A stretch of DNA of 64,000 bases, taken from assembly GCA_964602445.1 (NCBI GenBank), contig CAZRQV010000004.1, positions 62,001 through 126,000 of the forward strand. Reading direction: 5' to 3'. Positions 8,579-18,043 of the stretch are shown here, piece by piece. A model generated the notes under the pieces. That model was not told where the DNA came from. It saw only the letters and a program-made list of their open reading frames with translations, and searched no databases. A program made the position numbers and the translations under genes. Every line of letters begins with the position of its first letter. The first letter of the stretch is position 1. Source of the DNA: HGM12587 sp964602445 (lineage in GTDB: Bacteria; Bacillota; Clostridia; Lachnospirales; Lachnospiraceae).

Positions 8579-9154
8579 ATGATGATGGAACTCACATTTG
8601 GAGAACAGATAAAAATTATTTTACATCGAAAAAATATGACCATTCAGGATCTGGCTGCACTTTACGAATCCCGGACCGGCAATAAAATGACACGGCAAAA
8701 TCTCAGCCAGCGTTTAAAACGGGATAATTTTCCGGAACAGGATATGCACCTGATTGCTTCTCTGCTGGGATACCAGGCAAATATTCAGCTTGTACCGGTA
8801 TCCGAACCGACGGCACCTGTTTCGACCCCTGCGCCGGCTCCGGTATCTATACCGACAGTAACTGCGGCACCTGTGATCCCGGAAACCCAGAAGGTTACTA
8901 CCGCTGACGGCAGTACCCTCCACGTTCCGAATCTTTTAAAGAAACCGCTCATTCAGGGAGAAATCAATCCGCTGACCGGAGAAGAATATCTTACCAATAC
9001 CGTCCGCAGACATCCTAACAAGGCAGATTACGTTCAGGTTTATGACCAGTCTACCCATGAATGGAGTGATGTCAATGAAGATTACTTTTGGAGATTTCAG
9101 GCCAATAAAAAAGAACTTTTAGGATCTGATTATCAGGAACCGATTCTGATCTAA
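8579..9154 (+). CDS. HTH protein with Pro/Thr-rich linker and unknown C-terminal domain
   Basis: A 191-residue protein. Residues 4-60 look like a Cro/C1-type helix-turn-helix (FGEQIKIILHRKNMTIQDLA, then TRQNLSQRLKR and a Gly-Tyr after the last helix). Residues about 72-108 are a Pro/Ala/Thr/Val linker, and the C-terminal 80 residues (LLKKPLIQGEINPLTGEEYL, YVQVYDQSTHEWSDV) form a domain I do not recognise. Ribosome binding site AAAGGATGA. Its TAA shares three bases with the TAG of convergent rarA, so no terminator fits between them. Role unknown; a DNA-binding regulator is inferred only from the HTH. Confidence 0.7.
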   Translation: MMMELTFGEQIKIILHRKNMTIQDLAALYESRTGNKMTRQNLSQRLKRDNFPEQDMHLIASLLGYQANIQLVPVSEPTAPVSTPAPAPVSIPTVTAAPVIPETQKVTTADGSTLHVPNLLKKPLIQGEINPLTGEEYLTNTVRRHPNKADYVQVYDQSTHEWSDVNEDYFWRFQANKKELLGSDYQEPILI

Positions 9155-10485
9155 ACCAAAGACTGGGAATCATTTTCCTTGATTTTCTGAAAATATTCCC
9201 GAATCTTTTTTTCATACCCGTTTTCTGACGGAATATAAAATTTCTCATCTTTGATCTCATCCGGCAGATATTGCTGTTCTACATAATGATTTGGGTAATT
9301 ATGGGCATATTTATAACCAATCCCTCTTCCAAGATTCGCAGAACCTTTATAATGAGCATCCTGCAGATGTGCCGGAACCGTTGTTTTGGTACTGCGGACA
9401 CTGTCCATGGCTGCAAAGATCGCATTGCACGCGGCATTGCTCTTTGGTGCACATGCGACGTAAGATGCGGCCTGAGATAAGATGATCTGGGATTCCGGCA
9501 TGCCGACCCGCTCTACCGCCTGTGCTGCACTGACCGCCACTGTCAATGCCATAGGATCTGCATTTCCCACATCTTCGGAAGCACAGATCATAATCCTTCT
9601 TGCAATAAATTTCACATCTTCTCCTGCATAAAGCATTTTCGCAAGATAATAAACTGCCGCATCCGGATCAGATCCCCGCATACTTTTAATAAATGCGGAA
9701 ATCGTATCATAATGATTATCTCCGGTCTTATCATACCGAACGACTCTTTTCTGAATACATTCTGAAGCTACTTCCAGCGTAATATGGATCTTGCCGTCTT
9801 CACTGCGCTCTGTTGTCAAAATCCCCAGTTCCACTGCATTCAATGCATTTCTCGCATCTCCGCCGGAAATATCTGCCAAAAACTCTAATGCGTCTTCTTC
9901 GATTTCTGCATGGAAAGATCCCATTCCTTTGACCGGATCATACACCGCTCTCTGCAAAAGCGTTTTGATATCTTCTTTTTCCAAAGGCTTTAATTCAAAG
10001 ATCAGGGAACGGGAGATCAACGCACCGTTGACTTCAAAATATGGATTTTCGGTAGTGGCACCGATTAGAATCAGCGTTCCGTCTTCCACAAACGGCAGGA
10101 GATAATCCTGCTGTCCTTTATTAAAGCGATGAATTTCATCGACAAAAAGGATCGTCTTTTTTCCATACATGCCCAAGCGGTCTTTCGCTGCCTGAACAAT
10201 CTCTTCCATATCCTTTTTTCCTGCTACAGTGGCATTTAACTGGGTAAATTCCGCACTGGTGGTGTTGGCAATGACTTTCGCCAGGGTCGTCTTTCCGGTT
10301 CCCGGAGGACCATAAAAAATAACGCTGCCCAGTTTATCGGCTTTGATGGCACGATAGAGCAGCTTATCTTCCCCGATAATATGTTTCTGTCCTACTACTT
10401 CTTCCAACGTTGCAGGACGAAGGCGGGACGCCAGCGGCGATTCCCCCTCCATCTTCTGTTCTCTCATATAATCAAATAAATCCAT
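9151..10485 (-). CDS. rarA: Replication-associated recombination protein A (AAA+ ATPase)
   Basis: Acts at stalled replication forks as a clamp-loader-like ATPase. The 444 residues start with the RarA/MgsA signature LASRLRPATLEEVVGQKHI, then Walker A GPPGTGKTT (about 59-67), Walker B FVDEIHRF, sensor GATTENPYF, and the C-terminal tetramerisation domain containing ALTVAVSAAQAVERVGMPE and the terminal LPDEIKDEKFYIP block. Full length for the family. It lies 38 bases downstream of galK and overlaps the stop of the convergent HTH gene. Confidence 0.95.
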   Translation of the reverse strand: MDLFDYMREQKMEGESPLASRLRPATLEEVVGQKHIIGEDKLLYRAIKADKLGSVIFYGPPGTGKTTLAKVIANTTSAEFTQLNATVAGKKDMEEIVQAAKDRLGMYGKKTILFVDEIHRFNKGQQDYLLPFVEDGTLILIGATTENPYFEVNGALISRSLIFELKPLEKEDIKTLLQRAVYDPVKGMGSFHAEIEEDALEFLADISGGDARNALNAVELGILTTERSEDGKIHITLEVASECIQKRVVRYDKTGDNHYDTISAFIKSMRGSDPDAAVYYLAKMLYAGEDVKFIARRIMICASEDVGNADPMALTVAVSAAQAVERVGMPESQIILSQAASYVACAPKSNAACNAIFAAMDSVRSTKTTVPAHLQDAHYKGSANLGRGIGYKYAHNYPNHYVEQQYLPDEIKDEKFYIPSENGYEKKIREYFQKIKENDSQSLV

Positions 10486-10523
10486 GTAATTCCTCTGTTT
10501 TCTGCAGTAATCTCAAAGTACCT

Positions 10524-11693
10524 TTAAAGTACTCTGGCTCCGTCGCCGACTTCTGCATTATAAAAATCCGCATAATATCCGGTTCGTTCCGTATAATTCT
10601 TTCCTACTTCGATGGCAAACATTTCCACCGCTTCCTTTTTCATCAGACTGATGGTGCATCCGCCAAATCCGCCTCCCGTCATTCGGGAACCGATCACTCC
10701 CGGCACTTTCAGTGCCTCTTCTACTAATACATCCAGTTCTCGTCCCGTAACCTCATAATTGTCACGGAGAGACCGATGGGATTCAATCATCAACTTTCCA
10801 AAAGTTTCCATATCATGGGCTTTTAATGCTTCAAATGCATTGATCGTTCTCTGATTCTCATAAACTGCATGAGCTGCTCGTTTGACCAGAACCGGTTCTA
10901 CGATCATTTCTTTTACCTGTTCATAACATTCCGGTGTCAATTCGCCTAAAGACTGGATTGCTACGACACTCTGCAGTTCCGCCAATGCTCTTTCGCATTC
11001 CATACGGCGTTCATTGTATTTTGCATCAAATGCACCGCGGATCTTATGACTGTTGGTGATCACCAGTGCATATTCTGACATATCCATTGGGGCATACTCG
11101 TATCGAAGATCACTGGTATCCAAAAAGATGGCGTTGTTCTCTTTTGCCATGGCGCTGGCAAACTGATCCATGATTCCACAGTTGATGCCGTGAAATTCAT
11201 TTTCCGCATACTGACCAAACAGCGCAATATCCACATTGGTAATATCTTCCAATCCAAACATTTCGCGGATCATCAGACCTAACGCGACACCGATGGATGC
11301 CGATGTTCCAAGACCTGCACCGCTTGGGATATTTCCGTAAAGAAGCATGTCAAAGCCATTTGGGATCCGGTATCCTTTTTTCTGATATGTCCATAAAATT
11401 CCGATGGGATAGTTGGTCCAGCCGTTGCTGCGGCGATATTTTAATGTGCCCAGATTTCCTTCCGTAACTCCGTTTTCTGTATAGTTCATGGAATAAAACC
11501 GGAGTTTTTTGTCCGGACGTTTTTTTGCAACAACATAAGTTCCTATGGTCAATGCACAGGGAAGCACATGTCCCCCATTATAATCCGTATGCTCACCAAT
11601 CAGATTCACTCTTCCCGGTGCAAAATAAACTCTTGCGCCTTCACTGGATCCATAAATTTCTTCAAAGCTTTTCAGCAACATTTCTTTCATCAT
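10524..11693 (-). CDS. galK: Galactokinase
   Basis: Phosphorylates alpha-D-galactose to galactose-1-phosphate (Leloir pathway, cytoplasm). The 389 residues have the galactokinase signature GRVNLIGEHTDYNGGHVLP (about 25-43), the GHMP glycine-rich ATP motif GAGLGTSASI and the C-terminal TGGGFGGCTISL. Two adjacent ATGs are possible; a GGGGTGA site precedes the first. galT and galE are not in the window. Galactose released from host or dietary glycans by glycosidases such as the nearby GH97 enzyme could feed it, but they are not in the same operon. Confidence 0.96.
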   Translation of the reverse strand: MMKEMLLKSFEEIYGSSEGARVYFAPGRVNLIGEHTDYNGGHVLPCALTIGTYVVAKKRPDKKLRFYSMNYTENGVTEGNLGTLKYRRSNGWTNYPIGILWTYQKKGYRIPNGFDMLLYGNIPSGAGLGTSASIGVALGLMIREMFGLEDITNVDIALFGQYAENEFHGINCGIMDQFASAMAKENNAIFLDTSDLRYEYAPMDMSEYALVITNSHKIRGAFDAKYNERRMECERALAELQSVVAIQSLGELTPECYEQVKEMIVEPVLVKRAAHAVYENQRTINAFEALKAHDMETFGKLMIESHRSLRDNYEVTGRELDVLVEEALKVPGVIGSRMTGGGFGGCTISLMKKEAVEMFAIEVGKNYTERTGYYADFYNAEVGDGARVL

Positions 11694-11728
11694 ACAGTCA
11701 CCCCAACCTGTAATTTATCACTTTCTAC

Positions 11729-11776
11729 CCTGTGATTTCAGAAACGATCCTACAAAATGTACTGTTTCATCACAGG
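11729..11776. other. Interrupted inverted repeat upstream of galK
   Basis: CCTGTGAT (11729-11736) pairs with ATCACAGG (11769-11776), and inside it GAAAC (11741-11745) pairs with GTTTC (11764-11768) with a 4-base one-sided bulge. No T-run follows on either strand, so it is more like an operator or leader structure than a terminator, 36 bases before the galK start. Confidence 0.4.
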
Positions 11777-11804
11777 ATTTTGTATCTAACGATTCGCTTC
11801 TCCT

Positions 11805-12641
11805 TTAGTGGGAAAAGATTAAAAAGTATGCCAGTACGATCACGCCCAGCACAATCCTGTAATATCCAAATACTTTGAAATCATGTTTTTTCACATAAGA
11901 CATCAGCATTTTAATGGACAGCATAGAAACGATAAATGCTGTGATCATTCCTGTCGCTAAGATCGCAACTTCATATCCTGTCAGTGCAAATCCAAACTTG
12001 AGCATTTTCAAGAGACTGGCTCCTAACATGACCGGAATTGCCATAAAAAAGCTGAATTCTGCTCCGATATAACGGGAACATCCCACGATCAGCGCTCCCA
12101 GAATCGTTGCTCCGGAACGTGAAGTTCCCGGAATCAGGGAAAGCACCTGAAACATACCGATGAGAAGGGCTGTCTGAAAGGACAGATCTTCAATTCTGCG
12201 AATTTTCGGACGTCTTCCCTTGTTCCAATTCTCTACAACAATAAACAAAACACCATAAACGATCAGCGTCACCGCTACGGTCTGATAGTTGTAGAACATC
12301 TGATCCAGTACATCATCAAACAGGAGACCAAGAACAGCGGCCGGAAGAACTCCTACAACCACCTTAAACCACATCATCCATGTATCCTTTTTGATCCAGC
12401 CTTTTTCTTTCGTTGTAAACGGCCACAGCTTCGGAAAAAACAGGACAACGACTGCGAAAATCGCTCCTAACTGAATCACAACATTGAACATTTCCATAAA
12501 TTCTTTACTGACATTTAAATGTACAAATTCTTCCAGAAGGATCATATGTCCGGTACTGCTGACCGGAAGCCATTCTGTGATTCCTTCTACAATCCCGATC
12601 AGGATCGTCTTTAAAATTTCAATCAACAATTTTGGTTCCAT
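11805..12641 (-). CDS. uppP: Undecaprenyl-diphosphatase (BacA type)
   Basis: Integral membrane enzyme recycling undecaprenyl pyrophosphate for peptidoglycan and surface polymer synthesis; overproduction in other bacteria gives bacitracin tolerance. The 278 residues carry EGITEWLPVSSTGHM (about 19-33) and PGTSRSGATI (about 170-179), the two active-site signatures, within about eight hydrophobic helices. AAGGAAT ribosome binding site. Sits between the HD-domain gene and galK, same strand. Confidence 0.95.
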   Translation of the reverse strand: MEPKLLIEILKTILIGIVEGITEWLPVSSTGHMILLEEFVHLNVSKEFMEMFNVVIQLGAIFAVVVLFFPKLWPFTTKEKGWIKKDTWMMWFKVVVGVLPAAVLGLLFDDVLDQMFYNYQTVAVTLIVYGVLFIVVENWNKGRRPKIRRIEDLSFQTALLIGMFQVLSLIPGTSRSGATILGALIVGCSRYIGAEFSFFMAIPVMLGASLLKMLKFGFALTGYEVAILATGMITAFIVSMLSIKMLMSYVKKHDFKVFGYYRIVLGVIVLAYFLIFSH

Positions 12642-12708
12642 TTCTCTATATTCCTTTCTTTCAGTACTTATGTTTTCTTTCCCACATTTAGTACCTTTCT
12701 GCAGATAC

Positions 12709-13341
12709 TTACGTAGTTTCGACAGTTTCTTCTTCGAACGTTTCCCTTACGAGACGATCATATTCCTGCCACGCAAAAGTATCTTTTAATTCAGATAATG
12801 CCTCTGCCACCTGCCGGTACATCCAGCCATGTTTTTCTTTGCTCTTTTCATTAAAACGTTCCCACAGCCGGTCACCGATGGTGTTTTGATCTCTGTGAAT
12901 GGCACGGATATTCGACAGCTTGTCTGCAAGCGCAAGAATCTTTGCCTCTCTTCCCGCTCTCTGTCTTAAAAATTCCAATGTTTCCATTTTCCGAATCATC
13001 CATGTTTCCTGAGGCGGAAGATCTTTTCTCTTATCTTCACTCTCTGCCTCCACCAGATCTGCAATATGGTCATTAAAAAAGAAACGGATCTCCTCTACCG
13101 TAGCATCCGTATCTTCTACCACATCATGAAGCACTGCTGCCGCAATCATATCCGGATCATCTGTGATCGTCGCTACGATCGCTGCTGCTTCCATCGGATG
13201 CACAATATATGGGATCTGCGTTCCCTTGCGATAGGTTCCGGAATGTGCCCGGGTCGCAAAAATAATCGCACGATCCATCAGAGAGATCGTTTCATCCAGT
13301 AATACTTCAAAATCCTTTCGTCCAAGGGATTTGGCAGCCAT
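12709..13341 (-). CDS. Small RSH-like HD hydrolase (candidate alarmone hydrolase)
   Basis: About 210 residues of an HD fold like the hydrolase half of RelA/SpoT and stand-alone MESH1-type enzymes, which remove pyrophosphate from (p)ppGpp. Metal ligands fit: His33 in ATRAHSGTYRKG, HP at 48-49, His72-Asp73 in AAAVLHDVVED, and Asp140 in LALADKLSNIRAI. No synthetase, TGS or ACT domain follows. Start ATG 13341 is chosen because AGGAGG lies immediately upstream; an in-frame ATG ten codons earlier precedes that site. Substrate is inferred from family resemblance only; other nucleotide pyrophosphatases share this fold. Confidence 0.8.
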   Translation of the reverse strand: MAAKSLGRKDFEVLLDETISLMDRAIIFATRAHSGTYRKGTQIPYIVHPMEAAAIVATITDDPDMIAAAVLHDVVEDTDATVEEIRFFFNDHIADLVEAESEDKRKDLPPQETWMIRKMETLEFLRQRAGREAKILALADKLSNIRAIHRDQNTIGDRLWERFNEKSKEKHGWMYRQVAEALSELKDTFAWQEYDRLVRETFEEETVETT

Positions 13342-13421
13342 AACTCCTCCTAAAATGCAATGCTGAAACATTATGAAAATCTAGGAATATTATACTATAT
13401 CCATTTGCTTTTTGGAAGTAT

Positions 13422-13455
13422 AAAAAAAGGCGGCCAGCCTTTACGGCTGACCACC
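13422..13455 (-). terminator. Strong terminator of the glycosidase operon
   Basis: Minus-strand 11-bp stem (13455-13445 with 13439-13429, two G-U pairs, 5-base loop) followed by seven T, eleven bases after the GH97 stop codon. Confidence 0.9.
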
Positions 13456-13465
13456 TGAAATCTTA

Positions 13466-16400
13466 TTATTTTAAATAAATAGTAACAGTATCTGTCTGTA
13501 CACTTACGCCGTTTGCATCAGTGATCACACAATATACCTGCTGGCCATCACGCCATTTAGATACTTCGATGGAATACTGTGCACCTTTTGCAAATTCGGT
13601 TCCTGATTTGTAGAATTTTACATTTCCAGGATTCTTATAGAACCATTCGTAAGTCAGTCCTTCACCTTTGGCTTTTACAGTAACAACTGCTTTCTTACCT
13701 ACAGAATCTACGCCAACGCTTTCCGGCTGTTTCACGATTTCAATCGAACCATATTCCACTTTCATTGATAATGTAACAACATCCGTCTGAACAGATTCAC
13801 CGTGTCCGTCTGTGATCACGCAATATACCTGCTGACCATCACGCCATGCGTACATCGGCATTGTGTAAGATGCACCGCCGTCTGCAACGAACTGTGTACC
13901 GGATACATAGAATTTCTTATTGCCCGGATTCTTGTAGTACCATGTGTAAGTCAGATCATCACCTTTGGCTTTTACAGTAACTGTTGCGTTTTCACCCTTC
14001 AGTGCTTCTGTATCTACCGGCTGTTTTACGATCGTCAGTTTTTCTACCGGTTTTTCACCAGCTTTTACGATTACTTTTACAGTTACCGTAAGAGCTTCTG
14101 TCTGTGAAACGCCTTCAATCGCAGAAACATCTACGGAACCAGTCAATGTATAGGTACCTTCTGCAGCTTCATATCCTGCAGCATCCCATGCGATCGGAGC
14201 CATTACCTTGTCACCATTGTCAAAGTAAACAGCAGCTTCTGTCGGCAGCGGAAGATCTGCAAATTCAACGTTTCCGTAAACTGTAATATCTTTTACTGAA
14301 CCAACAGCTACGATATCTTTGGATGCTTTCACACCGCCAAATGGAATTACCGCACCATCATTGAGTGTACTGCATGTAAAGTCTTCGAATGTGATTGTAG
14401 CACCTGTACCGCCGCAAGCATAAACACCAATCTTTAATGTCTCAGATTCTCCGACAACATTGTTTGTAATTGTTCCTGTTTTTACCCATGTTTCGTTGTC
14501 ATAGCTGTAATATCCTGTAAATACATTGCCTTCTTTGACAATCTTCAGCCATGCTGCTGCATCCGGAGTGCTGTCAACAACCACTGGTTCCAGATACTGG
14601 TTCAGATAAGAGAACATACCAAAATGATTTTTAGAAGCTGTTCCGTTATCTAAGCTGCCATGGTAACGTCTTACTGCAGAAACAGAATTCTTTTCATCAT
14701 GCCAGATCACCAGACCGGCTTTCTGATAATTACTGCTCATCTTGCCCTGTAATTTTACAGTTAATTCAAAATCACCTTCCGGTGCATCATATAATATTAC
14801 GTTCTTTGCAGAACCGTTATAATCCACGTCACCACTGATTGTTTTTAATGTGATCTTGTTAGGATTTGCAGTATCAAGCACCGGCTGATCAGATGCTGTT
14901 GTGGACATATTATGGATTGCCCATCCTTTTGTTAATGTGTAATTTTCACCCGGTACACGAACAACACAGGTTGCTGTAACGGTTGGGTTCATTTCTGACA
15001 TTGCTGTGATCACTGTAGAACCTACATTCAGTGCTGTCACAGTGTTCTTTGTCATAGAAGCTACAGAGCTGTCATCGATTGACCAGATAATGCCTGTATC
15101 TGCATATTCTTCCGGAAGGATTGCGTAATCAATGGTAAGACTTTCGCCTACTTCAAGAACGATTTCATCCGGAAGCTGAATTTCACTTACCGTATTTCCT
15201 TCTACCAGTGGGATCAATTTCACAGTACAACCGCCAATTTTTTCCATTGGGATCGTTAATGTATCTTCGCTTGTAACTGCCTGATATTCTACAGCCACAT
15301 CACTTGTGCTTGCACCGTCTTTATAGATCACTGCACAGTACTCTGTATCTTTTTCCAGGAAATCTAATGGGAATACTGCATCACGTGCTTTATCGTTAGC
15401 GTTGATGGATGCTGCATACCAGAGATCTCCGCTGCGGCGTGCCAGTGTTGCATATTCACTTGGATATCCATCAATGTAATGAATTTCATCCCATGAAGAT
15501 GGAAGTCCTTTTAAGAGAGAAACAACTTTGCTTGCCTTTACTTCTTCTGCAGAACTTGCCATACATGGCATTCCGCTTTCAAACATAACAAACAGTGCTG
15601 CCATACGGCTTGCTGTACCACCGCTTGGTGTAATACGCGGTGTAATATCCATTGGACCAACTACGTTACGGATAAATGGCCAGAATGTGCTCTGGTAAGC
15701 ATTTACGGAACCAAATTCCTGACCGGAAACTGCTTCACGGTTGATTACGTTTGGATAAGTACGAGCTTCACCAGTTGGTTTGTTTGCACCATGTGCATTT
15801 ACAATCAAACCGTATTTTGCACATTCTTCATAAATATCTTTGTAGAGCTTGATCGTATCCTGGTCATCAATATCAAAGAAGTCTACTTTAATACCTGCAA
15901 TTCCTTTTTCTGCATACTCTTTTAATACTTCACGTTCTTCCGGAGTATCAAGGTCGTGTGCCAGAATCCATGCGATCAGTTTGACATCACGTTCGCCTGC
16001 ATATTCTACCATGCCGTCGAACCAGTCATAATAACCGTCATATCTTTTGCCTGCTACCTGAGAAAGCGGCTGCCATCCTTCATCCATGATGTAATAGCTC
16101 CAGCCCATTTCATAAGCAAGATCCACGTATTTACGTACAACTTCTTCTTCTTTCTGTCCTGCAAGTCCTTCGCTTAACCATGTCCAGGAAGTCACCCCAG
16201 GTTCTACCCAGCTGAAATCCATATCCAGATATGGATCATCACTTACGTCTGTTACCATAGTACTTTCTACGATATCACCAAGATCTCCTGTGATCGCCAG
16301 ACGCCAAGGTGTTTCAAATGGATAGGAAGTACGAACTTCTGCATGACCGGTCCAGTATTCCTGCTGATCCGGAATCGTTACTCTTAAAGAAGTATCTTCT

Positions 16401-18043
16401 TCAGATACCGGTTCCAGATAAGATCCTACATAAGCATCATCATACTGGTTTGCCTCTGTGATCAATGTCCAGAGTCCCTCTTCTGATTCTGCAAGGAATG
16501 GCATACTGATATAAATTTCCTGAACGTTGTTATGACTTTCTTCATGTGCAGTCAGATGCTCATAAACCTCTTCCAGCATGATTCTTTCATAAGAACCTTC
16601 ATGATTGAACTTATGGTCAAAACGGTCTGCATTATCCATCATGAATAATTCTGTTCCTTCCGGAAGTGCATAAGTACCATTTTCTCCATATACTTTGAGA
16701 TCGCCGGAAGAACCGTCTGTTTTGTTCACTGCATAGCGATATGCATAACCATCTTCCTGTGCTCTCATGTACAATGTCATTTCTGCTTCCCCTTTAACGA
16801 AGGTAACAGCCAATTCATTGTAATGATTATTGATTTCAGACGCTTTGCCTGAGATCATTGTATAATCTGTGTTGATTTCTTCGACTGCACTGGATTCCCA
16901 AAGAAGTCCGCCGGTAAAATCAGCCAGATCGGTCTGAATTCCCAGTGTAGAGTCGTTAACGATCACTTTCCCGTTTTTAGTTGCTGTATAATGAAGTTCG
17001 TTTCCTGCTTCTAATGTTACAGAAACAACAACATTACCGTCCGGTGAAGCAACGGTCCATGCACGTTCTCCAGAACCATCATCTACAGTTACCATGTTTG
17101 TTGCAGTACGTGTAATTCCGTTTAAAGTAACAGATACTGTAATATTGGCACTGCCGCGTCCCTTTAATGTGAGTGCACCTGTGTTTGCATCTACTTCAAG
17201 AACGTCCGTATTGTCAGAGCTGAAGATAATCTCTGCTTCTGCGAAATCTGCTTCTGTACCATCTGTTAAAACACCTGCTACTGTGGCAGTTGCTGCAGGA
17301 TCATCTGCAGTAATAAATTTTGGTGTTTCCAGAGAAACTCTTCGAAGTGTTCCGTCTACAGAAGGATCTACTGTAACTGCAGGCATTGCCCATACACTGT
17401 GGTCATAACTGTTTCCGTCACCGCCGTCGTTGGTGATCAGGATCAGTTCTTTTGCACCTTCCGGTACAGCCACGTTAATTTCTGCTGTTTCTCCGCCTTT
17501 CAGGCAGTCAATTTCCCAGAGAACTTCTTTGTCTGCCTTAACGATAAATCCGCAGGAAGCTCCGTTTCTGTCATTGTGAATACCGGCAATCGCTGAGAAA
17601 TTAGTAACACCCATATTTTCAATATCAAATACCATCTGGGATGTTGCATGCGCTGCAAAACCATAATCATAGTATTGACCGCCAATCTTGATAAAAGCAC
17701 CGCCGTCCGGCTGTCCTGTATTTGGATTCATAACGCCGGTGTTTACCCCTAATTCACCCCAGCCTGTTCCAACAGATGTCAGATTGCTCTTATACCAAGG
17801 TTCCTGTGTTAAATACTGCAAGCCTTCTTCGTTCTGCTCTGCTGCAGCATTTGGATTTGAAACAACATACATTACACCTTCATCTTTGTTTTCTGTCCGT
17901 GTATTCGCTGTTGCTTCTTCCTTTACAGCCGCTGTCGCTTCTGCTGCATTTGCCACGACCGGACCATACCCCTGAAAAGATCCCAGTACCATAACAGATG
18001 CCAGCATCCATGCGGCCATTCTTTTCGTCTTTGTTGTTTTCAT
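13466..18043 (-). CDS. Secreted multidomain GH97 glycosidase
   Basis: Predicted extracellular alpha-glycosidase (alpha-galactosidase or alpha-glucosidase) of 1525 residues. Order: signal peptide 1-34; NPCBM carbohydrate-binding module about 78-228; Big_2-like 235-322; GH97 N-terminal beta-sandwich 327-590; TIM barrel 595-880; C-terminal GH97 sheet to 947; Big_2-like 955-1031; C2-type laminin-G-like module 1036-1226; Ig-like module 1240-1328; two Ig-like repeats 1336-1428 and 1434-1525. Asp721 in IKVDFFD and Glu770 in NREAVSG fit the nucleophile and acid/base of the retaining GH97 branch, known for alpha-galactosidase. Ribosome binding site AAGGGGG. There is no LPXTG, SLH or lipobox, so attachment would depend on the accessory modules. 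It follows the GH89 gene by 129 bases. Confidence 0.88.
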   Translation of the reverse strand: MKTTKTKRMAAWMLASVMVLGSFQGYGPVVANAAEATAAVKEEATANTRTENKDEGVMYVVSNPNAAAEQNEEGLQYLTQEPWYKSNLTSVGTGWGELGVNTGVMNPNTGQPDGGAFIKIGGQYYDYGFAAHATSQMVFDIENMGVTNFSAIAGIHNDRNGASCGFIVKADKEVLWEIDCLKGGETAEINVAVPEGAKELILITNDGGDGNSYDHSVWAMPAVTVDPSVDGTLRRVSLETPKFITADDPAATATVAGVLTDGTEADFAEAEIIFSSDNTDVLEVDANTGALTLKGRGSANITVSVTLNGITRTATNMVTVDDGSGERAWTVASPDGNVVVSVTLEAGNELHYTATKNGKVIVNDSTLGIQTDLADFTGGLLWESSAVEEINTDYTMISGKASEINNHYNELAVTFVKGEAEMTLYMRAQEDGYAYRYAVNKTDGSSGDLKVYGENGTYALPEGTELFMMDNADRFDHKFNHEGSYERIMLEEVYEHLTAHEESHNNVQEIYISMPFLAESEEGLWTLITEANQYDDAYVGSYLEPVSEEDTSLRVTIPDQQEYWTGHAEVRTSYPFETPWRLAITGDLGDIVESTMVTDVSDDPYLDMDFSWVEPGVTSWTWLSEGLAGQKEEEVVRKYVDLAYEMGWSYYIMDEGWQPLSQVAGKRYDGYYDWFDGMVEYAGERDVKLIAWILAHDLDTPEEREVLKEYAEKGIAGIKVDFFDIDDQDTIKLYKDIYEECAKYGLIVNAHGANKPTGEARTYPNVINREAVSGQEFGSVNAYQSTFWPFIRNVVGPMDITPRITPSGGTASRMAALFVMFESGMPCMASSAEEVKASKVVSLLKGLPSSWDEIHYIDGYPSEYATLARRSGDLWYAASINANDKARDAVFPLDFLEKDTEYCAVIYKDGASTSDVAVEYQAVTSEDTLTIPMEKIGGCTVKLIPLVEGNTVSEIQLPDEIVLEVGESLTIDYAILPEEYADTGIIWSIDDSSVASMTKNTVTALNVGSTVITAMSEMNPTVTATCVVRVPGENYTLTKGWAIHNMSTTASDQPVLDTANPNKITLKTISGDVDYNGSAKNVILYDAPEGDFELTVKLQGKMSSNYQKAGLVIWHDEKNSVSAVRRYHGSLDNGTASKNHFGMFSYLNQYLEPVVVDSTPDAAAWLKIVKEGNVFTGYYSYDNETWVKTGTITNNVVGESETLKIGVYACGGTGATITFEDFTCSTLNDGAVIPFGGVKASKDIVAVGSVKDITVYGNVEFADLPLPTEAAVYFDNGDKVMAPIAWDAAGYEAAEGTYTLTGSVDVSAIEGVSQTEALTVTVKVIVKAGEKPVEKLTIVKQPVDTEALKGENATVTVKAKGDDLTYTWYYKNPGNKKFYVSGTQFVADGGASYTMPMYAWRDGQQVYCVITDGHGESVQTDVVTLSMKVEYGSIEIVKQPESVGVDSVGKKAVVTVKAKGEGLTYEWFYKNPGNVKFYKSGTEFAKGAQYSIEVSKWRDGQQVYCVITDANGVSVQTDTVTIYLK
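13469..13744 (-). repeat. Ig-like repeat B of GH97 protein
   Basis: Codes for residues 1434-1525, ending the protein. Shares EIVKQPESV, KFYKSGTEF and WRDGQQVYCVITDANG with the copies in the GH89 protein. Confidence 0.8.
13760..14038 (-). repeat. Ig-like repeat A of GH97 protein
   Basis: Codes for residues 1336-1428; contains YTWYYKNPGN and WRDGQQVYCVITD as in the other three copies. Confidence 0.8.
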
